NCBI GenBank assembly: GCA_016801845.1
Contig: CM028923.1
Span: forward strand, 7,698,501-7,762,500
DNA from: Polydactylus sextarius
Taxonomy: Eukaryota > Chordata > Actinopteri > Polynemidae
Length of the DNA: 64,000 nt
Reading direction: 5' to 3'
Shown: positions 25,801 to 42,345 of the stretch, piece by piece
Position numbering within the stretch: the stretch's first letter is position 1
Layout: each line of letters opens with the position of its first letter
Made by a program: the position numbers and the translations under genes
The notes under the pieces: generated by a model
Databases searched by the model: none
What the model was told of the DNA's origin: nothing
The model's input: the letters and a program-made list of their open reading frames with translations, nothing else

Positions 25801-26446
25801 TACTATGCTTTGACACAGTTGCTTTCTGCCAACAAACTTCAGTGAGCTGATCTTAGTTCCACTATTTCTATCAGATAAAACTTCAAACATACAACAATCC
25901 ACAAAAGAAATCTTTCTGAAGATCTACGGCCAGAGCCTGCAGAGCAGCTCAGCAGAGCCCTCCACAGCGGAGCACCTGAACTTCAACACAGAGTCTTAAT
26001 CACCTGGTAGAAATAGGAGCCTAGGCAGCAGCCGGCTCCCTCGGGACGACCAGCCGAGAGAATGAGGGAAATTAATGAGGGTGAGATTATGAATGGGAAG
26101 AGGTGCAGCAATAACTCGCAGCTGAAGCACTGCTAGGATGAATGAGAAGAGCAGGGAGAATGGGAGGACAGGAGACACTGAGAGAGGCCTGGCCAGCATT
26201 AATGGTGCAAAACGTAGTTTCAGTCTTGCCATTTAACTTTGAATCGTTTGTTATGGCTTCAGTATGTGGCTCCTGGACGTCAATAGCTTTTAAGATTCTC
26301 ACAATTTGTCTTGATTAGAATTCCTTAAATGTAAACAGGTTACATTAAAATTACATGAAATTCACCTTAAGGTTTTTATATTCACACTGACTCCCCCATA
26401 ACTGGAGGACAGTACACTGTGAATTGTTTAGAACTAGGGCTGTAAT

Positions 26447-26448
<2 letters not shown>

Positions 26449-26477
<29 letters not shown>
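26449..26477. repeat. (GT)14 microsatellite inside transposon end
   Basis: Perfect 29-bp GT run beginning two bases after the conserved terminal motif of the hAT-like element. Confidence 0.95.
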
Positions 26478-26479
<2 letters not shown>

Positions 26480-26965
26480 GAGAGGGGACTGGACCTAATT
26501 ATTTTGCACTAAAATTAATTACACACTTGAGTCTGTCGGCGTTTTGCATCACGTGTATCTGCATAATATCATAGCCCGTGATTTCCTAAAATTCGCTCTG
26601 TGCATGTCCTCGCACAGAGCGAGACTGAACATCGGAGCTCAGCTTCGCGGCAGAGACCCGTAGAGACTATTAATTTAATATCATTTTTGCGTTCGAATAA
26701 CAGAGGAGGCTGAACATCCAGCGTGGTCGGGGTCTATCTAAAGGATGCTGTCATTGTTGCAGACGAGTGCGCCCGCAGTTATATAACAATTATTAGGCTA
26801 AAACATTGAAATATGCCAATTCTGATATGTTAATATACTCAAAACAGACGGAGCAACCTAACGCAGACAAATTAGTTTACCATTTTTAGATGATATGCTG
26901 TGTTTAGGGGCGGACTGGGAATCTGTGAGTTCTGGAAAAGTCCAGAACAGCCGTCGGCCGTCCGT

Positions 26966-27001
26966 AGTCCCGACAGTCCCAACAGTCCCAACAGTCCCAA
27001 C
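26966..27001. repeat. 9-bp tandem repeat, four units
   Basis: agtcccgac once, then agtcccaac three times, inside the hAT-like element. Confidence 0.9.
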
Positions 27002-27253
27002 ACTTTTGATTTATATATTGGTCTGACCGGCCCATAAAACCTGTAGATCAGTGGCCCGATTGACACTGGGCTTGTCCAATCAGTGCAAGAGTTTGTTTCC
27101 ATACACCATCCCCTAACACACGCTGGTCTGTGGCGCATTCGTATTGAAATTATCTGAAATTGACGCAGCAAAAAATCGACCAATCAGACTTTTGGTCTAA
27201 CCAGAACGTATCGACCAATAAATCGACCAGTCGACTGGGAGATTACAGCCCAA

Positions 27254-29366
<2,113 letters not shown>

Positions 29367-29663
29367 CTCACACCTAAAGGTCAAAAATTAAATGAGAAAT
29401 TCAGTTAAACTATGTTTAACTATAATGTCAGTGCACTTATCAGTTCTAGAGAAAAATAAATCAGACAGGAGACACTGTCAGTTGCCTCAACATACCATAA
29501 TGCATTGCAAACCATAAGACATTGTTATAAATTTATTTTCAGTTATTTTGTCTGAGCTGGGATTATTATTACTATAAATTAAGCTGGTAGGGTTATTAAG
29601 TTAAGTGAGCATGGGAAACTTAATGGCAGCAGCAGGACCACACAAAGAAAACAGAAGAAAACA

Positions 29664-30898
29664 TAGGGCTGGGCGATAAAACGCTACTGATATCTATCGC
29701 AATAGACACATGATCAATATCAATAGAAAATACTTTTGATAGGGCAATGCATGTTCGATAGAGCTCTGGACATCACGTGGTTAGGTTTGCTTACGCCGCC
29801 ATATTGGCAGGGAAAGCCAGCTCAAGGTAAATGCCGCCGGTAGTGTATTTAAGCCGCCTGAGTTTACTTTGCATTTTAAACCAGCGGATATTAAACGTTA
29901 CAGCAAAAAACTTGATAGGGTAAATATTACCAACCCGTACGATGTCCCCGGTGTGCTTTTTACAAATACTGAGGCGGTCAGAGTGGACAAATCATCAGAC
30001 CTGTGGTACCCTGACATTTACAATTACCTAATTAGCTTTCCCTCATCCTACACCGGAGAATCCCTCAAATCATACAAGAGCCTGGAGAGATACAAATGGA
30101 CACATTCTGGCTTCGTCAGCTGTATCCAGGTCTGGTGGTGATTACTTGTTAGCAATAACATGTTGCTAACTGAGTTAACTAACTAACTGAGCCCCACAAA
30201 GTTCACACCATTAGCCTATACATTTGTCCAGCATGCTGGAGCATAGAGCTCCTGTTAGAAATCATAATAATAGCATGTAAAATAAACAAGATATTAAAGT
30301 TAGGAAACATTAGATTCTGAACCTGATATAAAGTGATCACTGCATAAGCAGAAGCCGTCACCTGTGGGTCCCACCGCCCTGATTTTTTCTGATCATTTCT
30401 GGCTCATTTAATCTTGGATCCTCTAAAATGCCAGTGCTTTTGTTCCGACATCTCAGGGCACAACAGCTGTCTACCATATTTATTTATTTCAGTTTGTTCA
30501 ACTTAACCTGTTAACCTGCAGTATTATACCCTCTAGTGTGGTGGAAGCTACATGAGCACAGCTTTCCAACTTGTTTTTTGTTTGTATATATTGTTACATA
30601 TACCAGTATGGCCTTAAAGCCCACTAATTTCTTATTTACATAATACTTTGCATATTTTGTTTGATTAAGCATTTATTTAATGTCTATATTTGCACATTTG
30701 ACTGTTTTTCATAGTTGTGTTGACCTCTTTAAAGGTTAAAAGTTACAGTTAAAATAAAAGTATTTTAATTCATTCTTTTTTTTTTTCCTCCTGGTCCTTA
30801 TTTTGAATAGGTTAAAAAAAAACTATAAGAAATAATTATCAGTATCGACTGATATGAAACACTTATATCATGATTTTCAGCCATATCACCCAGCCCCA
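29664..30898. mobile_element. hAT-like transposon carrying a protein fragment
   Basis: The left end tagggctgggcgata and the reverse complement of the right end, tggggctgggtgata, match at 13 of 15. The flanking octamers agaaaaca (29656-29663) and agagaaca (30899-30906) agree at 7 of 8, consistent with a hAT target-site duplication. The 1,235-bp body lacks a transposase but contains a coding-like fragment at 29842-30141. Sequence just inside both ends is rich in short tatcgat/gatat motifs, typical of the subterminal regions of this fish repeat group as I remember it. Confidence 0.85.
29842..30141 (+). pseudogene. Fragment resembling the N-terminal part of multicopy fish SWIM/YqaJ-type proteins
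   Basis: The frame holds about 90 codons after position 29869 and is open upstream to about 29842 without an ATG; the ATG at 29831 is in another frame. Segments such as RYSKKLDRVNITNPYDVP, DIYNYLISFPSSYTGESLKS and YKSLERYKWTHSGFV look like real protein. They recall the region that precedes the SWIM zinc finger in a family of multicopy fish proteins with a YqaJ-like nuclease domain. The frame stops right after QVWW, well before any SWIM cysteines or nuclease residues. A gtgatt donor-like string follows, so this could be a captured first exon. It lies wholly between the hAT-like ends. The family assignment is from memory and needs a search; the fragment cannot be a functional enzyme. Confidence 0.5.
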
Positions 30899-30906
30899 AG
30901 AGAACA

Positions 30907-34384
<3,478 letters not shown>

Positions 34385-34446
34385 AAAGTGCCTTGAGATA
34401 AATGTTCTTATGATCTGGCACTATATAAATAAAACTGAATTGAATT
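34385..34446 (+). mobile_element. L2-type LINE/SINE 3' tail fragment
   Basis: The phrase gtaaagtgccttgagataaa, then ggcactatataaataaaact and a gaattgaatt end, closely matches the conserved 3' tail shared by L2-clade LINEs and their partner SINEs in teleosts. Only the terminal 60 bp or so is recognisable. Confidence 0.7.
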
Positions 34447-34512
34447 ACATATCACACATATTTCACTTTGTTTCCAGGTATGTTTCAGGTATGTTTCAAA
34501 CTGAAACTGTTT

Positions 34513-35873
34513 CAAAACTGAAAAACTAAAAACAAAGTCTTGTTTTTTAGTTAAATCAAAATGAAAAAACAGTAAATCAAAAACACGACTTGATTCAATA
34601 TCGTGTGTGCACGTACTTCATGTGGACTCTGGAGACGACTGGTATAACAAAGGTGGAGGCAGCTTAAGAAACTTTGCTGTTACGTTAACATTAACTAGGC
34701 CTGATAGCCTAGTTATTGCCACACTTGAGTGTTTTATTGAATTTATTTTTGAACTTTTTGAAAGTGGTAAGACATACCTTGACATAAGTAACACTCTTCA
34801 GTGCGTTGGTGCCCCATGATGCTCTCCTATCTATAGCTGGTCTCCTATTTCCTATACCTGACTGAACCAAAGATGTCTAGAAGGACTTTGACTGAACTGA
34901 GCTTGTGAAGATACGAAATGAAATGGAACATCATAGAAACCTTCTCTCATTTCTCCTGCTTAGCCCGGAGTGTCCGGGTCGTGGGGGCAGCAGCTTCAGG
35001 AGGGAGGCCCAGACCCTCACCTCACCAGCCACCTACACCGACTCCTCCAGGGGGACCCCCGAGGCGTTCCTAGGCCAGCTTCGAGACACAGTCTTTCCAG
35101 CATGTCCTGGGTCTCCCCGGGGCCTCCTCCCAGATGGGCATGAGCACAACACCTCCCTCAGTGGACATCCAGGGGGCATCCTAATTAGATGCCGTAGCCA
35201 CCTCAGTTGGCCCCTCTCAACATGGAAGAGCAGCAGCTCTACTCCAAGTCCTTCCCGGATGTCCAAGCTCCTCATCCTATCTCTAAGGCTGAACCCTGCC
35301 AGCCTACAGAGGAAACTCATTTCGGCCACTTGTATCCGCGATCTTGTTCTTTCCGTCACTACCCATAGCTCGTGACCTTAAGTGAGGATCAGAACGTAAG
35401 GGGACTGGTGTTCACCACAATGGACCGGAGCATCACTGCAGACACCCCCCAATCCATCTGTCCATCTCCTGCTCCAATTTCCCATCACTCGTGAACAAGA
35501 CCTCGAGATACTTGACCTCCTCCTCTTGAGGCAGCAACTCCTCCCCAACCCGGAGTGTGAACTCCACTCTTTTCCGGTCGAGAACCATGGCCTCGGACTT
35601 GGAGGTGCTGATTCTCATCCCAGCTGCTTCACACTCAGTTGCTAACTGCCCCAGTTTGCGTTGAGGGTTGGTGCTCGATGATGCCAACAGAACCGGTAAC
35701 AAAGGGCAGCCCTGGTGAAGTCCAACATCCACTGGGAATGAGTCCAACTGGGAACGAGTACAACGAAAAAATGCTTATCGCATTCAAATTAAACTGAACG
35801 TTTTTCGTTTGTCCATTTTTAATTTTGGTTTTAAAAAACCAAAAAGAAAAATTTGGGGGGGTTTTCAGTTTTG
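34513..35873. repeat. A/T-rich inverted arms bracketing the LINE fragment
   Basis: caaaactgaaaa at 34513-34524 and its exact inverse at 35862-35873 open two loosely similar A/T-rich arms. Each arm contains a small hairpin: aactaaaaacaaag/cttgttttttagtt near 34525-34553, and aattttggttttaaaaaacc with its inverse near 35819-35851. The arms could be termini of a DNA transposon into which the LINE later inserted. The match beyond 12 bp is weak, so the boundary call is tentative. Confidence 0.35.
34960..35760 (-). mobile_element. Decayed RTE-type LINE (Rex3-like), reverse-transcriptase C-terminal half
   Basis: On the minus strand the translation contains QGCPLLPVL, then ECEAAGMRISTSKSEAMVL, RVGEELLPQEEEVKYLEVLF, TERTRSRIQVAEMSFL, SLRDRMRSLDI and LRWLRHLIRMPPG. 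This block order is characteristic of the palm-to-C-terminal half of an RTE-clade reverse transcriptase common in fish. It ends near 34970 with the LLPPRPG-type tail. The segment between PLLPVL and LASSSTN that should hold the catalytic F/Y-A-D-D box is missing, with roughly 35-40 residues lost. A second frame break with stops lies at about 35360-35435. The copy is truncated at its 5' side near 35760. It is dead as an enzyme. Rex3 as the precise family is my best recollection, not a search result. Confidence 0.85.
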
Positions 35874-35888
35874 TTTTGAAAGCAGAAT

Positions 35889-35906
35889 AATGAATGAATG
35901 AACGAA
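35889..35906. repeat. Short (AATG)n repeat
   Basis: About four aatg/aacg units just beyond the right A/T-rich arm. Confidence 0.8.
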
Positions 35907-38900
35907 CCATACATGGTTTTAAAAGGCAACAGGCCCTTAAGATCCTGACTCAAGCAGCACTAGGACTGATCCAGAATCTAAAAACTAACATAGACACATA
36001 TGACACAGAAACCTCTTGGTGTTGGCTTGGCTCTGCATCTGTTGGGCTGTTAGCCTGTAATCATGACTGGAACAGGCACTGTGTTTCAGATTGACTGGAA
36101 GTTAAGGGCTACTTATTATACAGAGATCAAACAAGAGATAGAGTGGCTTAGCAGTCAACAGCTAAAAGCTAAAACAGCATGATGCGCCAGTGGCAAAGTC
36201 TATTGATGCAAAACTGTGCTGCATCAGCACTACCAGATATTAAACAAAAAGAGGAGGGAGCAGAAACCCTTCCTGCAACATCATCAGTTAAGGGAAGCAT
36301 CTATTTATGCCAACTACTTGATCATTTTAGCCAGGCACTACTTGGGCAGTTTTGGAAATTTAATGTGCTCTTATTGAGGTTTCTTGCATATAAATCCAAG
36401 ATGTGCTTTCAAAACTGCTGGACAGGAAAATGCAGAAGACATTAAATAGATTGAAAAGAAGAACTGCATTATTGTGAGGCTGAGATATTATTACTAATTA
36501 ATTACTATTAATATATTATTATTATTACTATAGAGACAGTTTCCTTGTCTTCCATGAAGACACCTGTCGATAAATGCAACCTTCAAAGAAACAAAGGTAA
36601 AAGAAAGTAAGAGTAAGTGAAAGTGAATGGACAGAAAGGCAAGAAAACACAGTAAGACTGTGAACTTAGTTTGGGATTTAATTTGGCATGTTGTCAAACA
36701 CTATTAAATATGGGTCTGGTATAAACAATAATACAATATAAACTAAATAAGTACTCTGTTAATGATCTGTCTTTCCACAGTTAAAAAAAAAAAGATGACG
36801 ATTTTGATAGTGAAATCTGCTGTAACACAAAGGCTAATCAATCTCCAACTGTTCTAAAATGTACAGCTAAAAACACCTGAGGAGAAGAGGAAATCGATCA
36901 TGACTTACCCAGGTGTAACAAAAACAACGACCACCAACGGTGATGTATGGAACATCGCATCACGAAGTGAAAGTTTGATGGACTTCTAAAATGATGGAAT
37001 AAAAATCATCTTCCGTCCATCATCTTTAATAAACAGACCATCATACTGAAAAAGCAATAAGCAATTTGAACATTTTAGAGTGGTAATACATATTTCATTG
37101 AATAAGTAATTAATTTCACTCAATTTTGTATATTCTATGGGCTGTGATTATCAGACTTTATCTGTGCTTCCTGAAAGTACAACTATTTCCACTATTGTTC
37201 CTTAATAACAGAGTTAGTATGGTAATCACAGCCATTACAAATCATGCCAACACAGGTACAGAGTTTGCTGTTCACTGCACAACTCAGTACTTCCTCTGTA
37301 TTCACCTAACAGGCATTATTCTGCTATTTAAAGACGACTGACGCTGATAATTTGGCAAAGGAGTTGAAATGAGAAGAGACGGCTTTGTCTGATCTCTCGA
37401 GAAACTCGCACTGAAACTGTCAATCTCATAGACAGATTCCCTCACAAAGATATTAACTTCACATTTTTGGATAAGATCTTTTATAATAATGTAAGATATT
37501 GTATCATTGGAAATGTCATTACATTAAAATAAATGAATTAACATGACAGTGTTAATTAATTTAGAAAAAAAAGAGGAATTAAGAGCAAATAACTACCTGG
37601 TACCCAACAGTCAGCCAGTGTCATATTGATCAAAACAATACCTAAGAACCTGTTTATTTAGTTTTGTGTTTAGATTTGCAAATTTTTGTGGAAATCTACT
37701 GCCAGTGTTGCAGCAAGAAGATGCGCTCTTGGCACTTTAAGCTCAGATACCTACCAGTATTTTATTAGTATTATTATTTATTTTTGACACCCTAAACATA
37801 CACTGCTCATACTAAACAGTCTGTGACAATAACCTACCTTGAGCAACTAAGGATCTTGGAGACCATCAGTCTCCTGGGTCTTTCCTGTTAAAGCTCTTCT
37901 CAGACCTAGAAAACACTACAGGAATCATAATAGCATCCATGTGGAGGACAGCAAGAGCCCACTTCTTGAGCAAGGTTTTTTTGTTTTGTATATGGACAAA
38001 AAAGGAACAGTTCAATAAAATGGTGCTATGGTAAGTTGGTAGAAATATATACAGATGGCCTAACAGAGAGCCTGGAGAGTAAAATCTCTTAAAGATCTTC
38101 CATGTGCTCAGCCCTAAGGCAGTGACTGGTGATGAGGCAGTTAACACGGCCAATTTGCAGCTCCTTGCCAGCAAATTTTACGAGGAGCTGCAGGAATGGT
38201 CCCCTTTTAAACAGCAGATGCTAGTTTGAGAATAATTAGCTGGGAGTGGGAAGATGCATGGGTTGAGGGCAAAGACCTTTTGGATTGTTCTAACGTTTGT
38301 ATTTATTATAAATGAATGTATAAATGAATGTATAAATGTTCAATGAATGTCAATAATTGTCGTTATACTGCTATTATGATCGATAAGTGCACTTTCCTAA
38401 ATATTGAGACTCCCCTGATGTAGACACACATTTCCCCTGCTCATTACTATCCATAAATGTACTAAGTTATATGTACTTCGGCCTCCAGAGCCCATGTGGT
38501 GCTGGCAGATATATAGAAACCTCCTGCCAAGGTGTGCTTTATGAGCACACACACAACTCTATCCCATGGGAAACACTGTAACCAAAATGTGAAAATGACT
38601 GTCTGCAGTTAAGATTAGCATACAAAAACCCGAATTTCCATATGTATTGTTGTACTGTTTTTAATCTTTTTCCTTTGACTGAATCTCAAAGGAAATGTGT
38701 CCTTATGTGCTTTTAAATTACACAAGGCCACACCAATGTCAATTTGAGTCGTAAGATACTGCCAGTTCATGACAAGTCACACAAATGCACAAGAACTAAA
38801 TGCAGATGATATAAAGACAATCTAAGTGGATAGAAAAAAGTAACTTAAAAACACACAAAAACTGTAACTAAAACAGACTAGGTATGTGTAACAGACAGGA

Positions 38901-39148
38901 CTACAAAGAGTGAAAAGGGGTCACAAAAGAGCCAGAAATGAGACAAAATGAGAATGGGAATATACTGCTTGGTTTAAGAAAGTGAACAGACACCAAGTCA
39001 CTGATGGTCAGGGGGAATTTCCATTAAGACAGACCACATTAGTCAAAAACGTCACTTAACTTGCAGGCAGAAATCACAGGCTGACAGTTGACAGATTCCT
39101 CCTTTCAAAACACACACAGATTTACTGTCAGAATCTGTCGTATCCTTC
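35907..39148. other. Non-coding stretch, no gene seen
   Basis: AT-rich DNA without a supported gene. It contains an att-rich patch (36505-36535), an imperfect hairpin (36970-37027) and a short aatgaatgtata tandem (38310-38345). Confidence 0.6.
36970..37027. repeat. Imperfect hairpin
   Basis: The arms aaagtttgatggac and gtccatcatcttt pair, with a second pair atgat/atcat inside. The total span is about 58 bp. There is no T-run or other evidence of a terminator or RNA gene. Confidence 0.5.
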
Positions 39149-39369
39149 ACACACACACACACATATGCACACGCGCATGCACACGCACACACACAAAGAA
39201 GCTCCCTGCACTCACACCTAGATCTCTTCCAAGGACCAAATGCACTTAGACAGGCCTACTTAAACCTCTCACTTTTGTTCTTAGGCTGGGGAAAATGGTA
39301 TAAAAATAACTTTTTTTGTATAATTTATACACACACAGACACACACACACACAGACACACACACACACT
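39149..39369. repeat. Interrupted CA-rich patches
   Basis: Compound AC/GC dinucleotide runs at 39149-39195 and AC runs with gac interruptions at 39329-39369, separated by unique sequence. Confidence 0.85.
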
Positions 39370-40699
39370 CTAAGCGGTGTAGCCAAGCCAATTAAAGGCA
39401 AGCAGACATGAAGAAAATCAAAGACAGGAGAGATTATTTATAACTTCAAAGTCTTTAGTGACAGTATGACTCCTGCTGGTAAAAAGTGCAGCCACCTCCC
39501 CTCTCCCAAGGTATAGAGGATCTTTCAGCTTCTACAACATCTGACTATGGGATGTTTCAACTGAAGGAGCACTCAGTAATATAAAGACTTATGTGAACAC
39601 AATCAAAGACTTTGAGAAAAGATGGGTAGATAGAGTGGATAGAAAGCAAAGATGAAAGAGATGTTAAGGGAATAGAGGAGGTAAATTATTGAAAAGAAAT
39701 AACAATAGTGACCAAGACACAGAAGAGCAATGGAGAGTAAGAACGAGGAAGATGTCACGAAGGACAAAGCTGCAAGTACATCAACTGCAAAAATTAATTT
39801 TGGCGTAGATGTTCAAACTGAAGGACCCTATGGTGGTGAGAGTAAAAACTTCGGCCTCCACACACCGGTCCTCAGCGAGTGATCGTCTGCTCTGAAATAT
39901 CACAATTTCTTTTCTTGTCTTTGGGGACAGTGTATTCATTTCCTTTTCCTGGCTGACCGCCTCTCTTTATCCCTCTGTGTTCACACTGTGTTAGATAAAT
40001 CTTTATCTGTGCCAAGTGGTGTGGAGTGTCAGGAAACAAACAATACAAAGCCGCAGCAGGTACACGCACATTTGTATGCAGTGACATGTTCGAGTGTTTT
40101 GGGCTAGTTTGGCTTCTCTGCAGGCACACTGCCATACTCAGTGACAGGAAGACAGAAAGCATGAAACTATTGTATTTTTTTACAGTATATAAAAAAGTAA
40201 AACATCTCTCTTACTTGTTTTCTCTCTCACACACACACACAGACAGACACTTGAGTAGAAATCTAAATTAATGACTGTGAAATGTAGAGTGGGTTTCATT
40301 TATAAATTTTGATTCCAAGAAGGAAACCCGAGTTTTTGATGGAAAACTATTAAGATTTTATAGCCAGCTCCAGTCAAGTGTGCTGACAGAGAGCAGTACT
40401 GCATCTCCAGCTTTAAAGAAACAAGGCAAGCCCTGTCTATCAGTCAATTAAAACGACACACGCGCAAGAAGACACACATAGAAATAAGCTATATCCATCC
40501 AATAAGCCTACATATCCAGTTTAATGTGGTGGTGGTGGTTAAACATTTGTACTTCCCTGCTACGTGTGTGCACGTATGTAAGTAAGTACGGGTGCATGTG
40601 TGGACTAGCGATTAATCCAGTGTTACTAGGAAGAGATGGTGATGCCTTAAGGGTGTACTTTCCTCTGATGAGATCTTGACAGCTAAGGTTTATTCCTCT
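39370..40699. other. Non-coding stretch, no gene seen
   Basis: No supported gene. A short AC run (about 40230-40243) and a ggt run (40528-40540) are present. Confidence 0.55.
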
Positions 40700-41085
40700 G
40701 CATCTCTTTCTCAATTTCCCTCCCTCTCTCCTTTCCATTCCAACTCCCTCATTGCTTCTTCTTTTCCCCTCCACGACTTTAATTGCCCCCTACTCTCCCT
40801 CTAGAGCTCCCGCCATTTCATGTCGATCAGTTTAGTGTGCTTCATCCCCTCTTCCTTCCACCATCCCCTACTGCTTCTCATCCTAACACTTTCCTCATCC
40901 AAATAAGTCACTTGCTATCCCTCCTTACCCACACTTTCTCCCTCTGCTCGTTGTCCACCTTTACACTGCACCTTCAAGTCCTCTCATCCTTTTATTTTTC
41001 TCCTGCCTCTTTAAATCCACCTCCTCCTACTACTACTCCTACTCTCTCCATCTCATTTTCTGACTCTCCCTCTCTGCAGGTGATT
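40700..41085. repeat. Pyrimidine-rich low-complexity block
   Basis: Nearly 400 bp of C/T-rich sequence with cctcctactactactcctac-like phrases, ending in ctctccctctctgcag at about 41065-41080. The 165-codon frame across and beyond it is rich in Ser, Pro and Leu. Its C-terminal 60 residues outside the tract show no recognised domain. Confidence 0.7.
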
Positions 41086-41280
41086 AGCAGCGTAGAGGTC
41101 AAAACATGTGAACCCTGTGAAATGAGCAGCTTTAGTTCTAACCCCGCAGTGGCATGCAAGTACAGTGTGCACGCACGCAGACACTCACTTCACAAAATGG
41201 CACTGAGGAAAAATAATTGTCTGCTTTCTTCCACATGCCACGATGAACTTGACAGCAACCCTTTTCTAAGTTGTGTGTAA

Positions 41281-42000
41281 TCTTCACACTCTTTACACTG
41301 AAAAGGTCTGCAACTGTTGGAATAATACACCCCACTGTGCTACCGTGATATACGGATCTGTATACACATGCTCCAAACATTTAAACATATCTATTATGTC
41401 TTTCAAAATGACATTTTAAAAGGTCACATTTTAGCTGTTGATAAATTTATACTGCCTTAGAGCAGAACACGGTGTCAATGGAGTTCAGCACAACCAAGCG
41501 TGACCCACCAATTTTTAGTAATTCTGTGAGCAGAAGCCCAACGTTCAGAAGGAAGCACAGGATCACATTGTGGATGTATTGATCAGTTTCAGTATTGTTT
41601 TACACTCCATCATTTATTATGTTTATTCTATACTTTGTCACAGATAATGTTCGATGGTGTTGTTATCACTGGGGAATATTTTACATAACATCTCTTTGTT
41701 TCTTTCATGTGTCTCTCAAATTTTTATCCGGTCTTTATTTGCATCAACACTGGAACAGATATCATCTATAGAACATGCCCAATATTGATCACTTACAAAC
41801 ACAGAGTGTTGTATGCAGTTAACCTTATCACTGTTAGAAAATATTTCATTTACGAAAACCTGCTTCAGCTTTAAATGAGAAGAGCAGGCTCTTTTAAAGA
41901 AATATGACCGACACTTACACAGGGATCCGTAAGTGTTTCTGTAAACACTCTAAAACTGAAAAAAATGCAAAATGTGTGATGCATTACTGAAGGCAACCTA
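41281..42000. other. Non-coding stretch, no gene seen
   Basis: AT-rich, with no repeat or coding signal recognised. Confidence 0.55.
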
Positions 42001-42345
42001 ATCCATACATCCATCCATTATCTATACCGCTTAACCTCTGAGGGTCGCGGGGGAACTGGAGCCGATCCCTGCTGACTGTGAGCTATAGCAGGATACACCC
42101 TGGACAGATCATCAATCTATCACACGGCTGACATATGACACATAGAAATAAATATCACATTCACCTCACCCCCACATTCACATTCACGCCTACTGGCAGT
42201 TTAAAGTCTATTAAAGCCAATTAACCTAACCTGCATGTCATTGGTCTAAGGGAAGAAGACAGAGTATGTGGAGAGAAGACACACAGACCCAGGAAAACAT
42301 GCAAACTCCACACAAACAGGCCACAGCTCAGATTCAAAACCTACC
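42001..42345 (+). repeat. High-copy dispersed teleost repeat (class unresolved)
   Basis: A collinear series of phrases, catccatccattatctatac, gggtcgcgggggaactggag, ggatacaccctggacag, ccaattaacctaacctgcat and aacatgcaaactccacac, is diagnostic of a very abundant dispersed repeat in ray-finned fish genomes that I recognise but cannot place confidently in a transposon class. This copy is moderately diverged, with an altered middle near 42115-42200. The 100-codon minus-strand frame here is the usual spurious frame of this repeat. Confidence 0.8.

Larger units (their letters stand above)
26435..27253. mobile_element. Non-autonomous hAT-like transposon with 8-bp target duplication
   Basis: The left end tagggctgtaatc and the reverse complement of the right end, ttgggctgtaatc, match at 12 of 13. 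The flanks are identical 8-bp direct repeats, tttagaac, at 26427-26434 and 27254-27261, the hallmark of hAT insertions. The 819-bp interior carries no transposase. A GT microsatellite (26449-26477) has grown immediately inside the left terminus. A segment starting near 26907 (ggggcggactggga) resembles the end of another fish repeat and may be nested. Four 9-bp units (agtcccRac) sit at 26966-27001. Confidence 0.9.

Noticed and set aside
40783..41280. 165-codon plus-strand frame
   Set aside because: About 100 residues are the product of a pyrimidine-rich block (Ser, Pro, Leu) and the rest has no recognised domain. Only the acceptor-like junction was kept, as a weak finding.
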